From the NCBI RefSeq assembly GCF_042649045.1, contig NZ_JBHSEF010000024.1, positions 55,855-119,854 of the forward strand: a stretch of DNA of 64,000 nucleotides, given 5' to 3'. This DNA is from Chryseomicrobium palamuruense (GTDB lineage Bacteria; Bacillota; Bacilli; Bacillales_A; Planococcaceae). The number at the start of each line of letters is the position of its first letter. Position 1 is the first letter of the stretch. The notes beneath the pieces were generated by a model. The model saw only the letters and a program-made list of their open reading frames with translations, did no database searches and was not told where the DNA came from. The position numbers and the translations under genes are program-made. Below are positions 7,115-15,093 of this stretch, one piece after another.

Positions 7115-8152
7115 TTAGCTTTTCGCGAATTTATTCTTCGCATAAACATAAGTAACCGCGAGTGCCGTCACCAACACAGCCCCTTTGATGATATCAAAAG
7201 CATAATACGGCAAGTTCTGAATCGTCAGCCCATTCAGCAGGATGCCGATGACTGCGGCACCGAAGAATGTGCCGAGTGCATTTGGCTTGCCAGCACCGAG
7301 CACAGAATAGCCGACAAATACTGCGGCCACCGCTTCCATCAATAATGGCGCTCCGGCATCAATCTGGCCTGAACCGACGCGTGCTGTAAAGAGGACACCC
7401 GCCATGGATGCGAAGACACCGGAAATGATGTATGCCAAAGTCTTGACCTTTTTCACGTTGACGCCCGACAGCTTGGCCGCTTCCGCATTGCCGCCCGTCA
7501 TATACAGGATGCGGCCCCAGCGTGTATGATCCAAGATCAGATACGCCGCAAGCACCATTACCACCATTATCCACACCGGCACCGGCAAGCCTATAAACTG
7601 GCCTTGGCCGATCCACAGGAACGCGTCGGATAATTGGCCGGGAGCCACGCCGCCGGAAGTCAGCGGCATATTGTTGTAAATGGAGTAGCCTTCTGTATAC
7701 GTGCGGTGAAGACCAGCAACAATATACATCATACTGAGAGTAGCGAGGAGATCCGGAATGCTGATGACCGTGATCAGGAAGCTGTTGACGAGCCCAACCG
7801 CCACGCCGATCAGGAGCGGCAGCAAGAGCACGAGCCACAGCGGCATGTCATACCACACCATCAGCGATGCCGTTACCACGGTCGACAAAGACATTGTCGA
7901 GCCGACGGACAGATCAAAGCCGTCCACAACAAGTGTGAACGTGACACCGAGTGCCAGCAGCGTAACGATTGAAATCGACCGGAGGATGTCCGCGAAATTG
8001 CCATAACTGAAGAACGCTTCGCTGAGGCTACTGAAATAAAGGATGATTGCAACCAGGAGGATAATCGCACCATATTTAAACAGAAACTGAACTGTGTTCT
8101 CTTTCGCTGAGTTTTTCGGTCTTGATAAGCTCTTCTTTTCCACCGCTTGCAT
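7115..8152 (-). CDS. Sugar-type ABC transporter permease (RbsC-like)
   Basis: This integral membrane permease of the ribose/galactoside ABC importer class has 345 residues and about 9-10 hydrophobic segments starting near residue 28. Family landmarks are the VTLLALGVTFTLVVDGFDLSVGS region, GVNVKKVKTLAYIISGVFASMAGV and AVFVGYSVLGAGKPNALGTFFGA. The gene overlaps the ATPase gene upstream by 77 bp, with GAAAGGAT about 9 bases before ATG 8152. It is last in a leftward cluster mtnK-mtnA-SBP-ATPase-permease. A single permease gene implies a homodimer. Given the methionine salvage neighbours, methylthioribose or a related pentose is the likely cargo (inference). Confidence 0.85.
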   Translation of the reverse strand: MQAVEKKSLSRPKNSAKENTVQFLFKYGAIILLVAIILYFSSLSEAFFSYGNFADILRSISIVTLLALGVTFTLVVDGFDLSVGSTMSLSTVVTASLMVWYDMPLWLVLLLPLLIGVAVGLVNSFLITVISIPDLLATLSMMYIVAGLHRTYTEGYSIYNNMPLTSGGVAPGQLSDAFLWIGQGQFIGLPVPVWIMVVMVLAAYLILDHTRWGRILYMTGGNAEAAKLSGVNVKKVKTLAYIISGVFASMAGVLFTARVGSGQIDAGAPLLMEAVAAVFVGYSVLGAGKPNALGTFFGAAVIGILLNGLTIQNLPYYAFDIIKGAVLVTALAVTYVYAKNKFAKS

Positions 8153-9629
8153 AGAATAGTATCCTTTCCTGGGTCGCTTCTTGACGTGATAATTCCTTCA
8201 CGATCTGACCATCGTACATTACCAGAATCCGATCAGAAATGCCGATTGCTTCATGGATTTCACTGGAGAAATAAAGGCATCCTTTGCCGCTCCCGGCCAG
8301 TTCCCGGATCAACTTGAATATATCCACCTTTGCGCCGATATCGACGCCTTTTGTCGGTTCATCGAATAAATAAAGAAGTGAGTCTAGACTCATCCATTTG
8401 CCGATGACCACTTTTTGCTGGTTGCCTCCGCTCAAATGGAGTAGCGGCGTTTCCGTGTCATCGGTTTTGATTTTTAATTTTCCGATGATTTCTTCTGCAA
8501 ATTGTGTTTCGGATGTTTTGTTCATGAACAGTCCCGTTGAAAACTTCCGCAAATTCGGAAACGAGGCGTTGGTCCGTAGTGTCTCATAGACAAACAACCC
8601 TTCTTTCCGGCGTTCTTCGGGAATCAGCGCCAGCCCCGCCCGAATCGCATCGCCCGGATGTTTGAGCCGCGTTTTCTTACCCGCAATCTCTACGGTTCCG
8701 ACGATTTTATCCGATGCGCCGAACAGCGCTTTGGCCAGTTCTGTCTTGCCTGCGCCGACGAATCCTACAATACCCACGATTTCCCCCGTTTTGACGGTTA
8801 ATGAAACCTCCCGAAGCTTTCCACCGTCCGATAAGCCTTTGACTTCCAGCAAATTCTCGCCTAACGGATGGGGATGGTCCTCAAGTTCCTGGCTCAACGC
8901 TTCACCCAGCATTGCTTCTATAATCTGTTCGGCATACGACTCTTCCGTCACGAAAGTGTTCACCCATTTCCCCTCGCGCATCACTGTAATCCGGTGGCTG
9001 ATGTCAAAGATCTCCGGCAACCGGTGGGAAATAAAAATGCAGCCAACGCCGTCAGCACTCAATTTCTGAATCACCGAAAACAATTTATCCGATTCCGTAA
9101 GCGACAAAGGCGCTGTCGGTTCATCGAAAATGATGATCTTCGCCGAATGGACTAAAGCGCGGGCAATCAGCACAAGTTGCTTTTCCGCCAAAGTGAGCGT
9201 GCCCGCTTTTCGGGTCACCGAAATTTCTTCCATCTGCAGTTTAGCTAACGTATCCTTCGCCTGTTTGTTTATTTTCTTCCTGGACAGCAGAAAACTGCCG
9301 CCAGATGCAAAACTGTCCAAGAGGATATTTTCCGCCACTGTCAGTTCCGCTACGATGGCCGTGTCCACTTCCTGATAGACGCAGTAAATACCATGCTCTT
9401 TTGCCTGTTTCGGCGACCGTAAGGAAACAACGTTGCCGTCGAGCCGGATTTCACCGCTGTCCGGACCGTAAACGCCTGAAAGGATTTTAATCATTGTGCT
9501 TTTGCCGGCTCCGTTGACGCCGAGCAAAGCATGAACCTCACCTTTTGTGAGAGTTAGTTCTCCTCCTTGCAAAGCAGTAACATGGCCGAAACGCTTTCCG
9601 ATTGCCTGCATGGTCAATAAATGCTGCAT
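8076..9629 (-). CDS. Sugar-type ABC transporter ATPase, tandem nucleotide-binding domains (RbsA-like)
   Basis: This cytoplasmic ATPase subunit of 517 residues has two fused ABC domains, as in RbsA/MglA. The first has Walker A GVNGAGKST (about 37-45), a degenerate signature (LTLAEKQLV) and Walker B IIIFDEPTA. The second has the reduced Walker A-like GFVGAGKTE, an intact signature LSGGNQQKV and LYLFDEPTKGVD. The unequal pair is typical of this class. ATG 9629 lies 59 bp after the binding-protein gene. It is part of the putative S-box-controlled transcript with mtnK and mtnA. Confidence 0.9.
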   Translation of the reverse strand: MQHLLTMQAIGKRFGHVTALQGGELTLTKGEVHALLGVNGAGKSTMIKILSGVYGPDSGEIRLDGNVVSLRSPKQAKEHGIYCVYQEVDTAIVAELTVAENILLDSFASGGSFLLSRKKINKQAKDTLAKLQMEEISVTRKAGTLTLAEKQLVLIARALVHSAKIIIFDEPTAPLSLTESDKLFSVIQKLSADGVGCIFISHRLPEIFDISHRITVMREGKWVNTFVTEESYAEQIIEAMLGEALSQELEDHPHPLGENLLEVKGLSDGGKLREVSLTVKTGEIVGIVGFVGAGKTELAKALFGASDKIVGTVEIAGKKTRLKHPGDAIRAGLALIPEERRKEGLFVYETLRTNASFPNLRKFSTGLFMNKTSETQFAEEIIGKLKIKTDDTETPLLHLSGGNQQKVVIGKWMSLDSLLYLFDEPTKGVDIGAKVDIFKLIRELAGSGKGCLYFSSEIHEAIGISDRILVMYDGQIVKELSRQEATQERILFYASGGKEELIKTEKLSEREHSSVSV

Positions 9630-9688
9630 CGCTGCACCTTTCCTTTCACCGGAAGGAGCCGCCCTATTCCGAGGACGGCTCCAAGTCT

Positions 9689-10774
9689 TTATTGCCCTTC
9701 CAATTCGCGCAAGTCATCTGTATAGCCTTGATCGCTTGCTCCCCATCCTTCAACGTATTCGCTCAAGGTTTCTGTTGTCACTGTTTCTTCCGGAAGTTCT
9801 GCCGCATCGATGAAGACCGGCTCCAGTACCACTCTTTCTTCAGGCTCTTCACCGTTGATCAATTGGTAAGCGTAACGCACTTGAATGCGCCCGATATCAG
9901 TCGGATCCACTGCTGCAGAAGCTACCCACGGGCTACCGTCTTTTTGAATCATCTGTAGATCTTCATCGCTCATATCGATGCTATAAACTTTAATGTCAGT
10001 GCGTCCTGCTTGTTCAATGGCACGAACTGCGCCTTTCGCGAATTCATCCCATGCTGCCCAAACAGCTGTAATGTCGCCTTCGTTTGGATATTGTTTCAAA
10101 ATCGCTTCCATCTGTGCCTGCGTATCAAGCGCTGTATTTTGTGTTGCAGCACCAAAAGCTGCCACTTCTTTAATGCCCGGGTTGTCTTTTAAGAATTGCT
10201 CGTAAGCGATTTGGCGGCGCTCCATCGGCGCATAGCCGGCCGTCCAAATTTTCACGATATTCGCTTCTCCGTTGAAGTCATCCGACAATTTCTGCAAGGT
10301 CAGTTCCGCCATCAGCTGGTCTCCCTGTTCAAGCGACACCACGCCTTCCACGTCGACTCCCGCGTCAAATGCCACAACCGGAATCCCTTGTTCCACTGCT
10401 TTTTCGACACCTTGGTTTAAGGCCTCTTTCGTGCCGTGGTCAATCAAGATAGCGTCTGCTCCCTGGTTAATGGCGGCGTCCAGATTGGAAGCCATTTTAG
10501 CTAAATCTCCTTCGGCATTAAAAACCGTAACGCTACCGCCGAATTTCTCAGCCTGCTCTTCGACGCCCGCTATGTACTGAGCTGAAAATGTTCCCAAATT
10601 CTGTTGCAGGATCAACGCCACGTTCTTGCCCGCCAGCTCATGTTCCGATGTTGCCGCATTATCACCTGCATCCGTTTCTTCTTCTGTTACCGTTTCCCCT
10701 TTTGGTTGGCATGCCACCAATAAAATACTAATAAACAATAATGCCACTATGATTAAAAATGATTGTTTTTTCAT
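9689..10774 (-). CDS. Sugar-type ABC transporter substrate-binding lipoprotein
   Basis: This extracytoplasmic binding protein of the ribose-binding (periplasmic binding protein class I) fold has 361 residues. A signal peptide ends in the lipobox LLVAC (Cys22), followed by an acidic linker, then NVALILQQNLGTFSAQYIAG, DAILIDHGT, IPVVAFDAGVDVEG and YSIDMSDEDL segments typical of RbsB-like proteins. The start is ATG 10774 behind AAGGAGAG. It is separated from mtnA by a 209-bp stretch that holds a structured element and no obvious terminator. Binding of methylthioribose is inferred from linkage to mtnK/mtnA and the S-box; simple pentoses or autoinducer-2-like sugars are alternatives. Confidence 0.85.
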   Translation of the reverse strand: MKKQSFLIIVALLFISILLVACQPKGETVTEEETDAGDNAATSEHELAGKNVALILQQNLGTFSAQYIAGVEEQAEKFGGSVTVFNAEGDLAKMASNLDAAINQGADAILIDHGTKEALNQGVEKAVEQGIPVVAFDAGVDVEGVVSLEQGDQLMAELTLQKLSDDFNGEANIVKIWTAGYAPMERRQIAYEQFLKDNPGIKEVAAFGAATQNTALDTQAQMEAILKQYPNEGDITAVWAAWDEFAKGAVRAIEQAGRTDIKVYSIDMSDEDLQMIQKDGSPWVASAAVDPTDIGRIQVRYAYQLINGEEPEERVVLEPVFIDAAELPEETVTTETLSEYVEGWGASDQGYTDDLRELEGQ

Positions 10775-10796
10775 GATTTCTCTCCTTATTTGCTTC

Positions 10797-10964
10797 TTAT
10801 ATTTTTTGTGAATCTCTTACTACAGCTTCGACGCTATGAAAGCGCAAAGAACAAAGCTCCCGCTTAGTTCGATGCCGTACTGACACAGAGAGAAGTCCCT
10901 GGAGATATGGAGCAAAACAGCGAAGACTCCCAGGCGAGGTTTTATAAAGTGAAGCTGTTTTGCT
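10797..10964 (-). other. Structured or repeat-like element between mtnA and the transporter genes
   Basis: The 209 bp between mtnA and the binding-protein gene hold an 11-bp inverted repeat (AGCAAAACAGC at 10911-10921 and its complement at 10954-10964, 32-base loop). This is followed on the minus strand by GC-richer sequence with nested short complementarities, such as AAGCG/CGCTT and CGCT/AGCG near 10829-10866. No T-run follows, so it does not look like a terminator. A 67-codon open frame across it has no ribosome site and looks spurious. It could be a dispersed palindromic repeat or an mRNA processing or stability element. I cannot assign it to a known family. Confidence 0.4.
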
Positions 10965-10983
10965 GAATATTGATGATATAACC

Positions 10984-12027
10984 TTACTTAACTGCGACAA
11001 GCAATTCCTGTATATTTCGCTCGTAATCCGGATGGATGATGCCTTTTTCCGTGATAATGGCAGTGATGTAGTGGGCCGGCGTTACGTCGAATGCCGGATT
11101 AAAGACTTTTGTGTTCTTCGGCGCAATAGGTTGGCCAGCGACATAGGTAATTTCCTCTGCCGACCGTTCTTCTATTGGAATGTTTTTACCGTTCGGAATC
11201 TGCAAATCGAACGTGGATACCGGTGCAGCCACATAAAACGGAATGTTGTAAGCTGCAGCCAATATAGCCAAGTTGAGAGTCCCGATTTTATTTGCTGTAT
11301 CGCCGTTTGCCGCAATGCGGTCAGCGCCGACGATAATGGCTTCGATACCTTTTGCGCTAATGGTGTGAGCGGCCATGCTGTCGGTGATCAACGTCACATC
11401 AACGCCTGCCTGCTGCAGCTCCCACACCGTCAGCCGTGCCCCTTGAAACACCGGCCGAGTTTCGCAGGCGTAGACTTCAAACTCCCTACCCAGTTCCTTG
11501 CCCAGATGAAACGGTGCCAGCGCAGTGCCGTATTTCGCTGTTGCAATGGAACCGGCGTTGCAAATTGTCAGGACTTTCGTGCGCCCTTCCAATAAATCCA
11601 ACGCATAGCCGCCTATATTGCGGCAGGCTTGTTCGTCTTCTTCATGGATGCGTATTGCTTCAGCCAGGATTTGAGCTTTAGCGTCTTCAACTGTTTTCGC
11701 AGAGTTAATTGATTGCTGCAGCCTGCTAAGAGCCCATACAAGGTTGACTGCCGTCGGACGTGATGAACCAAGATAGATCGCATCTTTTTTCACGTAATGG
11801 TGGAAAACTTCTAGCGTTTCCGTCTCATGCCTTTGTGCAGCAAGTGCCAATCCGAACGCTGCCGTGATGCCGATGGCCGGCGCGCCGCGGACTTTCAAGG
11901 TAATGATGGCATCGAATGCATCTTCGATCGTGTTGAGTGTAATATATTCCGTTTCGTGCGGCAGTTTCTGCTGATTCAGGATGATTAGTTGGCCGTTTAT
12001 CCATTGAATCGATAAGGGAATCGCCAT
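10984..12027 (-). CDS. mtnA: Methylthioribose-1-phosphate isomerase
   Basis: MtnA converts 5-methylthioribose-1-phosphate to methylthioribulose-1-phosphate, the second committed step of methionine salvage after MtnK. The product has 347 residues. Signatures are VRGAPAIGITAAFGLALA near the N-terminus, LTICNAGSIAT with the active-site cysteine, and ADRIAANGDTANKIGT with the catalytic aspartate. The related eIF2B-type folds share this architecture, but the SIATAKYGT context fits MtnA. The ATG at 12027 follows the mtnK stop by 2 bp, so the two genes are translationally coupled under the S-box riboswitch. Confidence 0.95.
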   Translation of the reverse strand: MAIPLSIQWINGQLIILNQQKLPHETEYITLNTIEDAFDAIITLKVRGAPAIGITAAFGLALAAQRHETETLEVFHHYVKKDAIYLGSSRPTAVNLVWALSRLQQSINSAKTVEDAKAQILAEAIRIHEEDEQACRNIGGYALDLLEGRTKVLTICNAGSIATAKYGTALAPFHLGKELGREFEVYACETRPVFQGARLTVWELQQAGVDVTLITDSMAAHTISAKGIEAIIVGADRIAANGDTANKIGTLNLAILAAAYNIPFYVAAPVSTFDLQIPNGKNIPIEERSAEEITYVAGQPIAPKNTKVFNPAFDVTPAHYITAIITEKGIIHPDYERNIQELLVAVK

Positions 12028-12029
12028 AT

Positions 12030-13214
12030 TTAAAATTCCTCCAACAGCGCTGTCACATCATGAATGGATGTTAGCTCGCTGCGTTTTATGATGAATGTTT
12101 CCCCAAGTTGGAGAGCTTGTTTTTTGAATTGGATGCGCCGTTCCGCTTCTTCGATGCCGTCGAGATCTTTGACATGCGCCAGACCGATTGTGCGGCGGAT
12201 TAACTCACAGCCGGCAAAGCCGAGTGTATCCCGGAAAATTTTGTCGAGCACCGATTCCAAGTAACCAGGAACATCTTTGAAGTCTTCAATTCCATCGCTA
12301 TGCCATAACTGAGAGAAACGCGCTTCAAACACTTCCCACGTATTTATAACATGTCCTACGATTGCTTCTCGATCTTCGCCGTTACGCGTAATGCCCTGAG
12401 CAATCAAGTTAGCGATGAACAAACCGACATCAAAGCCGATCGGTCCGTAAAACGCGAATTCTGGATCGATGACCTTAGTTTGATTGTCATCGGCAAAAAT
12501 GCTGCCGGTATGGAGGTCGCCGTGCAGCAGTGCCTCCGCTTCCGTCACAAAGCTGCGCTTCAGTTTCGCTGCTTCAAGCTTCAAGGCATTGTTGCTCCAT
12601 ATCGCCTCAACCACTTGTCGAAGCTCCGGTTCGAAATTGTTCGTGTCATGGTCGAAGAATGGATCAGTGAAAATCAAGTCTTCCGTGATTTTGCACAGTT
12701 CCGGGTTGGAAAATTCCGCCACCAGCCGTTTCTTTTCAAAAGGATGCAACGCAAAGTCTGACGTATGGAATAAAGTCTGAGCCAGATATTCACCGATATG
12801 TGCGGATAAATTCGGATAATTCTTCCCTTGTATCAAGCCTTCTCGGGCAATTGTCAGATGAGAAAGGTCCTCCATAATTGTATAGGCCAATGTTTCATCC
12901 GTGCCGTATACTTCCGGTACTAGGACAGCTGCAAACTCGCTATGCTTCCGCAGGGCCGCTGCTTCAATCGCTGCACGTTTTAATGTCAGCGGCCAACTTT
13001 CGCCCACCACTTTCGCGTAGGGAAGTGCCTGTTTGATGATAACCCCTTTATCGCTTTTCGAGTCACTTACACGAAAGACATAATTCAAATTGCCATCGCC
13101 GATTTCCTGGCATTTAAGAATCGCGCCTTCTGGGAAAAGTCTCGCCGCCAATTTGATGGCCGTTTCTTCCGTCAAAGGCTCATATGTTGAAATTGCTGAT
13201 GTTGTCACAATCAT
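12030..13214 (-). CDS. mtnK: Methylthioribose kinase
   Basis: MtnK phosphorylates 5-methylthioribose at C1 with ATP. The 394-residue protein has the aminoglycoside phosphotransferase-like kinase fold: an N-terminal ATP lobe (LKCQEIGDGNLNYVFRV), the catalytic loop LLHGDLHTGSIF, and KVIDPEFAFYGPIGFD corresponding to the metal-binding loop. It is the first gene after the minus-strand S-box riboswitch. ATG 13214 is only 3 bases from GAGAGG; GTG two codons later is better spaced and could be the true start. With mtnA and mtnWXBD it makes salvage of methylthioribose possible. Confidence 0.95.
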   Translation of the reverse strand: MIVTTSAISTYEPLTEETAIKLAARLFPEGAILKCQEIGDGNLNYVFRVSDSKSDKGVIIKQALPYAKVVGESWPLTLKRAAIEAAALRKHSEFAAVLVPEVYGTDETLAYTIMEDLSHLTIAREGLIQGKNYPNLSAHIGEYLAQTLFHTSDFALHPFEKKRLVAEFSNPELCKITEDLIFTDPFFDHDTNNFEPELRQVVEAIWSNNALKLEAAKLKRSFVTEAEALLHGDLHTGSIFADDNQTKVIDPEFAFYGPIGFDVGLFIANLIAQGITRNGEDREAIVGHVINTWEVFEARFSQLWHSDGIEDFKDVPGYLESVLDKIFRDTLGFAGCELIRRTIGLAHVKDLDGIEEAERRIQFKKQALQLGETFIIKRSELTSIHDVTALLEEF

Positions 13215-13235
13215 CTTCCTCTCAAATCCAATAAT

Positions 13236-13442
13236 AAAAACGCCTCTTTCCCGAAAGAAAGAGGCGTAGAATTAAGAGGTTCCATGCCTCTTATCTTTCA
13301 GAAATCAAATTTCTGATGGAATTAGCACCGTGCCTTGCGGGATGTTCATCCCGGCGCATAAAGCGCCCCTTCTCACGAAGGTATTACGGTCGGTTGCTGG
13401 GCGTCATCGGGCCATTGTCCCTCTGCCAGCTCTTGATAAGAG
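13236..13442 (-). promoter_or_regulatory. SAM-I (S-box) riboswitch with terminator, upstream of mtnK
   Basis: The aptamer spans 13442-13288. P1 strands CTCTTATC (13442-13435) and GATAAGAG (13295-13288) enclose the conserved core with GAGGGACAATGGCCCGATGA, the CAGCAACC segment and AAGGCACGGTGCTAATTCC. The terminator CGCCTCTTTC/GAAAGAGGCG (13241-13266) with a T5 run follows. The 3' P1 strand plus GGC can pair with GCCTCTT of the terminator as antiterminator, so high SAM ends transcription of mtnK, mtnA and probably the transporter. The match to the S-box consensus is unmistakable. Confidence 0.95.
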
Positions 13443-13477
13443 TACTAAAATTGTATGTGGTTGTTGTTCTGTTTTGA

Positions 13478-13507
13478 ATCCTATCACGAGTCAGAATTGA
13501 CTGTCAA
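13478..13507 (-). promoter_or_regulatory. Sigma-A promoter of the mtnK S-box transcript
   Basis: On the minus strand a perfect -35 TTGACA (13507-13502) and -10 TAGGAT (13483-13478) are separated by 18 bp. Transcription would start about 30 nt before the S-box P1 helix. Confidence 0.65.
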
Positions 13508-13620
13508 TAGGAATTATTTATTTTTTTGATATGAGTTTCGACATATGGAGGACCTTCATTAGCAAGCGACTTGACGTTTGTATTGGGCCCAACTCCTAAA
13601 AAATTTCTCATAATTATTTA

Positions 13621-13649
13621 TTGACAGAATTCTTCATACATGGAATAAT
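13621..13649 (+). promoter_or_regulatory. Sigma-A promoter of the mtnWXBD S-box transcript
   Basis: A perfect -35 TTGACA (13621-13626) and -10 AATAAT (13644-13649) are separated by 17 bp. It lies about 40 bp before the P1 helix of the plus-strand S-box. The divergent mtnK promoter is 114 bp to the left. Confidence 0.7.
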
Positions 13650-13688
13650 CAGAATTACTTTATTGTATCGACTAAACCGAATATCCAA

Positions 13689-13843
13689 TTCTTATTTAGA
13701 GCAGGTGGAGGGACAAGCCCTACGAAGCCCGGCAACCGGTCCAGTGATGAACACGGTGCTAATTCTTGCAGCCAGAAATGAATGGCTGAGAAATAAGAAG
13801 TCGTTAATGCCCTTAACCTCTTCTTATTTGAAGAGGTTTTTTT
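13689..13843 (+). promoter_or_regulatory. SAM-I (S-box) riboswitch with terminator, upstream of mtnW
   Basis: P1 strands TTCTTATTT (13689-13697) and AAATAAGAA (13791-13799) close the aptamer, which contains GCAGGTGGAGGGAC, GCCCTACGAAGCCCGGCAACC and CACGGTGCTAATTC. The terminator AACCTCTTC/GAAGAGGTT (13815-13838) ends in a T7 run. AAATAAGAAG (13791-13800) is exactly complementary to CTTCTTATTT (13820-13829), giving a 10-bp antiterminator that competes with both P1 and the terminator. SAM should repress mtnWXBD by premature termination. Confidence 0.95.
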
Positions 13844-13875
13844 ATGTCTAGATTTTATTAAAGGAGTGTCACATC

Positions 13876-15090
13876 ATGAGCAGACTGACAGCAAGCTACC
13901 AGGTATACGGAAAAGCGGGGTCTTTCGAAAAGAAAGCTGAAGGCATTGCGCTAGGACTCACGATCGGATCATGGACTGATTTACCGCTGCTTGAACAGGA
14001 ACAATTGAAAAAGCATAAAGGTGAAGTGGTGTCAGTGGAGGAATCCCCAGAAGTTCCGCACCCCCTCAAGCCGGATGAAATAAAAGCACACATCACCGTT
14101 TCCTATCCAAGTGCGAATTTTTCAGCAGATTTTCCAGCGATCCTGACCACCGTGTTCGGTAAGTTGTCTCTCGACGGTGAAGTAAAATTGCTGGACCTCG
14201 ACTTTGAAGAAGATCTACTGAAACAGTTTCCGGGACCGCGTTTCGGTATTGATGGTATCCGCGGATTGCTGAATGTCCACGGCCGGCCACTCGTGATGAG
14301 CATCTTCAAAGGTGTCATTGGCCGCGACCTCAATTATTTAACAGCACAATTAAGACAGCAAGCACTAGGTGGCGTCGATCTCGTCAAGGACGACGAAATT
14401 CTGTTCGACAATCCGTTGACTCCTTTTGAACAACGCATTACCGCGGCAAAAGCAGTATTACAAGAGGTCTATGCTGAAACCGGCCATCGCACACTCTACG
14501 CAGTCAACCTGTCGGGCCGCACGTCGCAGCTTCGGGACAAAGCGCGTAGGGCACGTGAACTCGGCGCCGATGCTTTACTATTCAATGTTCATGCGTATGG
14601 ACTTGATGTGCTACAAGAATTAGCGGAAGACAATGACATTGGGTTGCCTCTCATGGCCCATCCCGCCTTCAGCGGGGCATTCACTTCTTCCCCATTCTAC
14701 GGTGTCGCAGCTCCGCTGGCTCTTGGCAAGCTGACGCGTTACGCCGGCGCTGACTTTTCGCTCTTCCCCTCTCCCTACGGCAGTGTTGCCATGGAGAAGA
14801 CAGCGGCTTTGGCACTCGGCGAGCAATTAACGAATGAAAGTCTATTGAAACAGGCGTTTCCAGTACCATCCGCCGGTATCCATCCTGGACTCGTGCCACT
14901 TCTCGTCAACGATTTCGGAATCGATAGCATTATCAACGCCGGCGGAGGAGTCCACGGACATCCGGACGGCGCAGCGGGGGGAGGTAAAGCATTCCGTCAG
15001 GCTGTTGATGCAGTCCTGAAGAATCAAACTCTTGAAAACGCCAGCGAACAACAACCAGAATTAAAAACAGCATTGGAATTATGGGGGTAA
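13876..15090 (+). CDS. mtnW: 2,3-diketo-5-methylthiopentyl-1-phosphate enolase (RuBisCO-like protein)
   Basis: MtnW enolises the diketone phosphate in methionine salvage. The 404-residue protein is a RuBisCO-like (type IV) fold: a GGVDLVKDDE segment with the lysine (171) that is carbamylated in the family, the acidic metal ligands beside it, AVNLSGRTSQL, LLFNVHAYGLD, PLMAHPAFSGAF and the C-terminal INAGGGVHGHPDGAAGGGKAF phosphate loop. The length agrees with B. subtilis MtnW. ATG 13876 follows AAGGAGTG. It is first in the rightward S-box-controlled operon. Confidence 0.95.
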   Translation: MSRLTASYQVYGKAGSFEKKAEGIALGLTIGSWTDLPLLEQEQLKKHKGEVVSVEESPEVPHPLKPDEIKAHITVSYPSANFSADFPAILTTVFGKLSLDGEVKLLDLDFEEDLLKQFPGPRFGIDGIRGLLNVHGRPLVMSIFKGVIGRDLNYLTAQLRQQALGGVDLVKDDEILFDNPLTPFEQRITAAKAVLQEVYAETGHRTLYAVNLSGRTSQLRDKARRARELGADALLFNVHAYGLDVLQELAEDNDIGLPLMAHPAFSGAFTSSPFYGVAAPLALGKLTRYAGADFSLFPSPYGSVAMEKTAALALGEQLTNESLLKQAFPVPSAGIHPGLVPLLVNDFGIDSIINAGGGVHGHPDGAAGGGKAFRQAVDAVLKNQTLENASEQQPELKTALELWG

Positions 15091-15093
15091 ATA

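Noticed and set aside
9049..9260. Frameshift or decay in the first ATPase half because its signature motif is degenerate
   Set aside because: The reading frame is intact and unequal domains are normal for the RbsA class.
10797..11000. 67-codon minus-strand open frame between mtnA and the transporter
   Set aside because: It overlaps the end of mtnA and the structured element, has no ribosome site and no recognisable domain; kept only as a non-coding element.
10960..11595. 211-codon open frame on the plus strand across mtnA
   Set aside because: It is antisense to mtnA, lacks a start signal, and its composition is that of a shadow frame.
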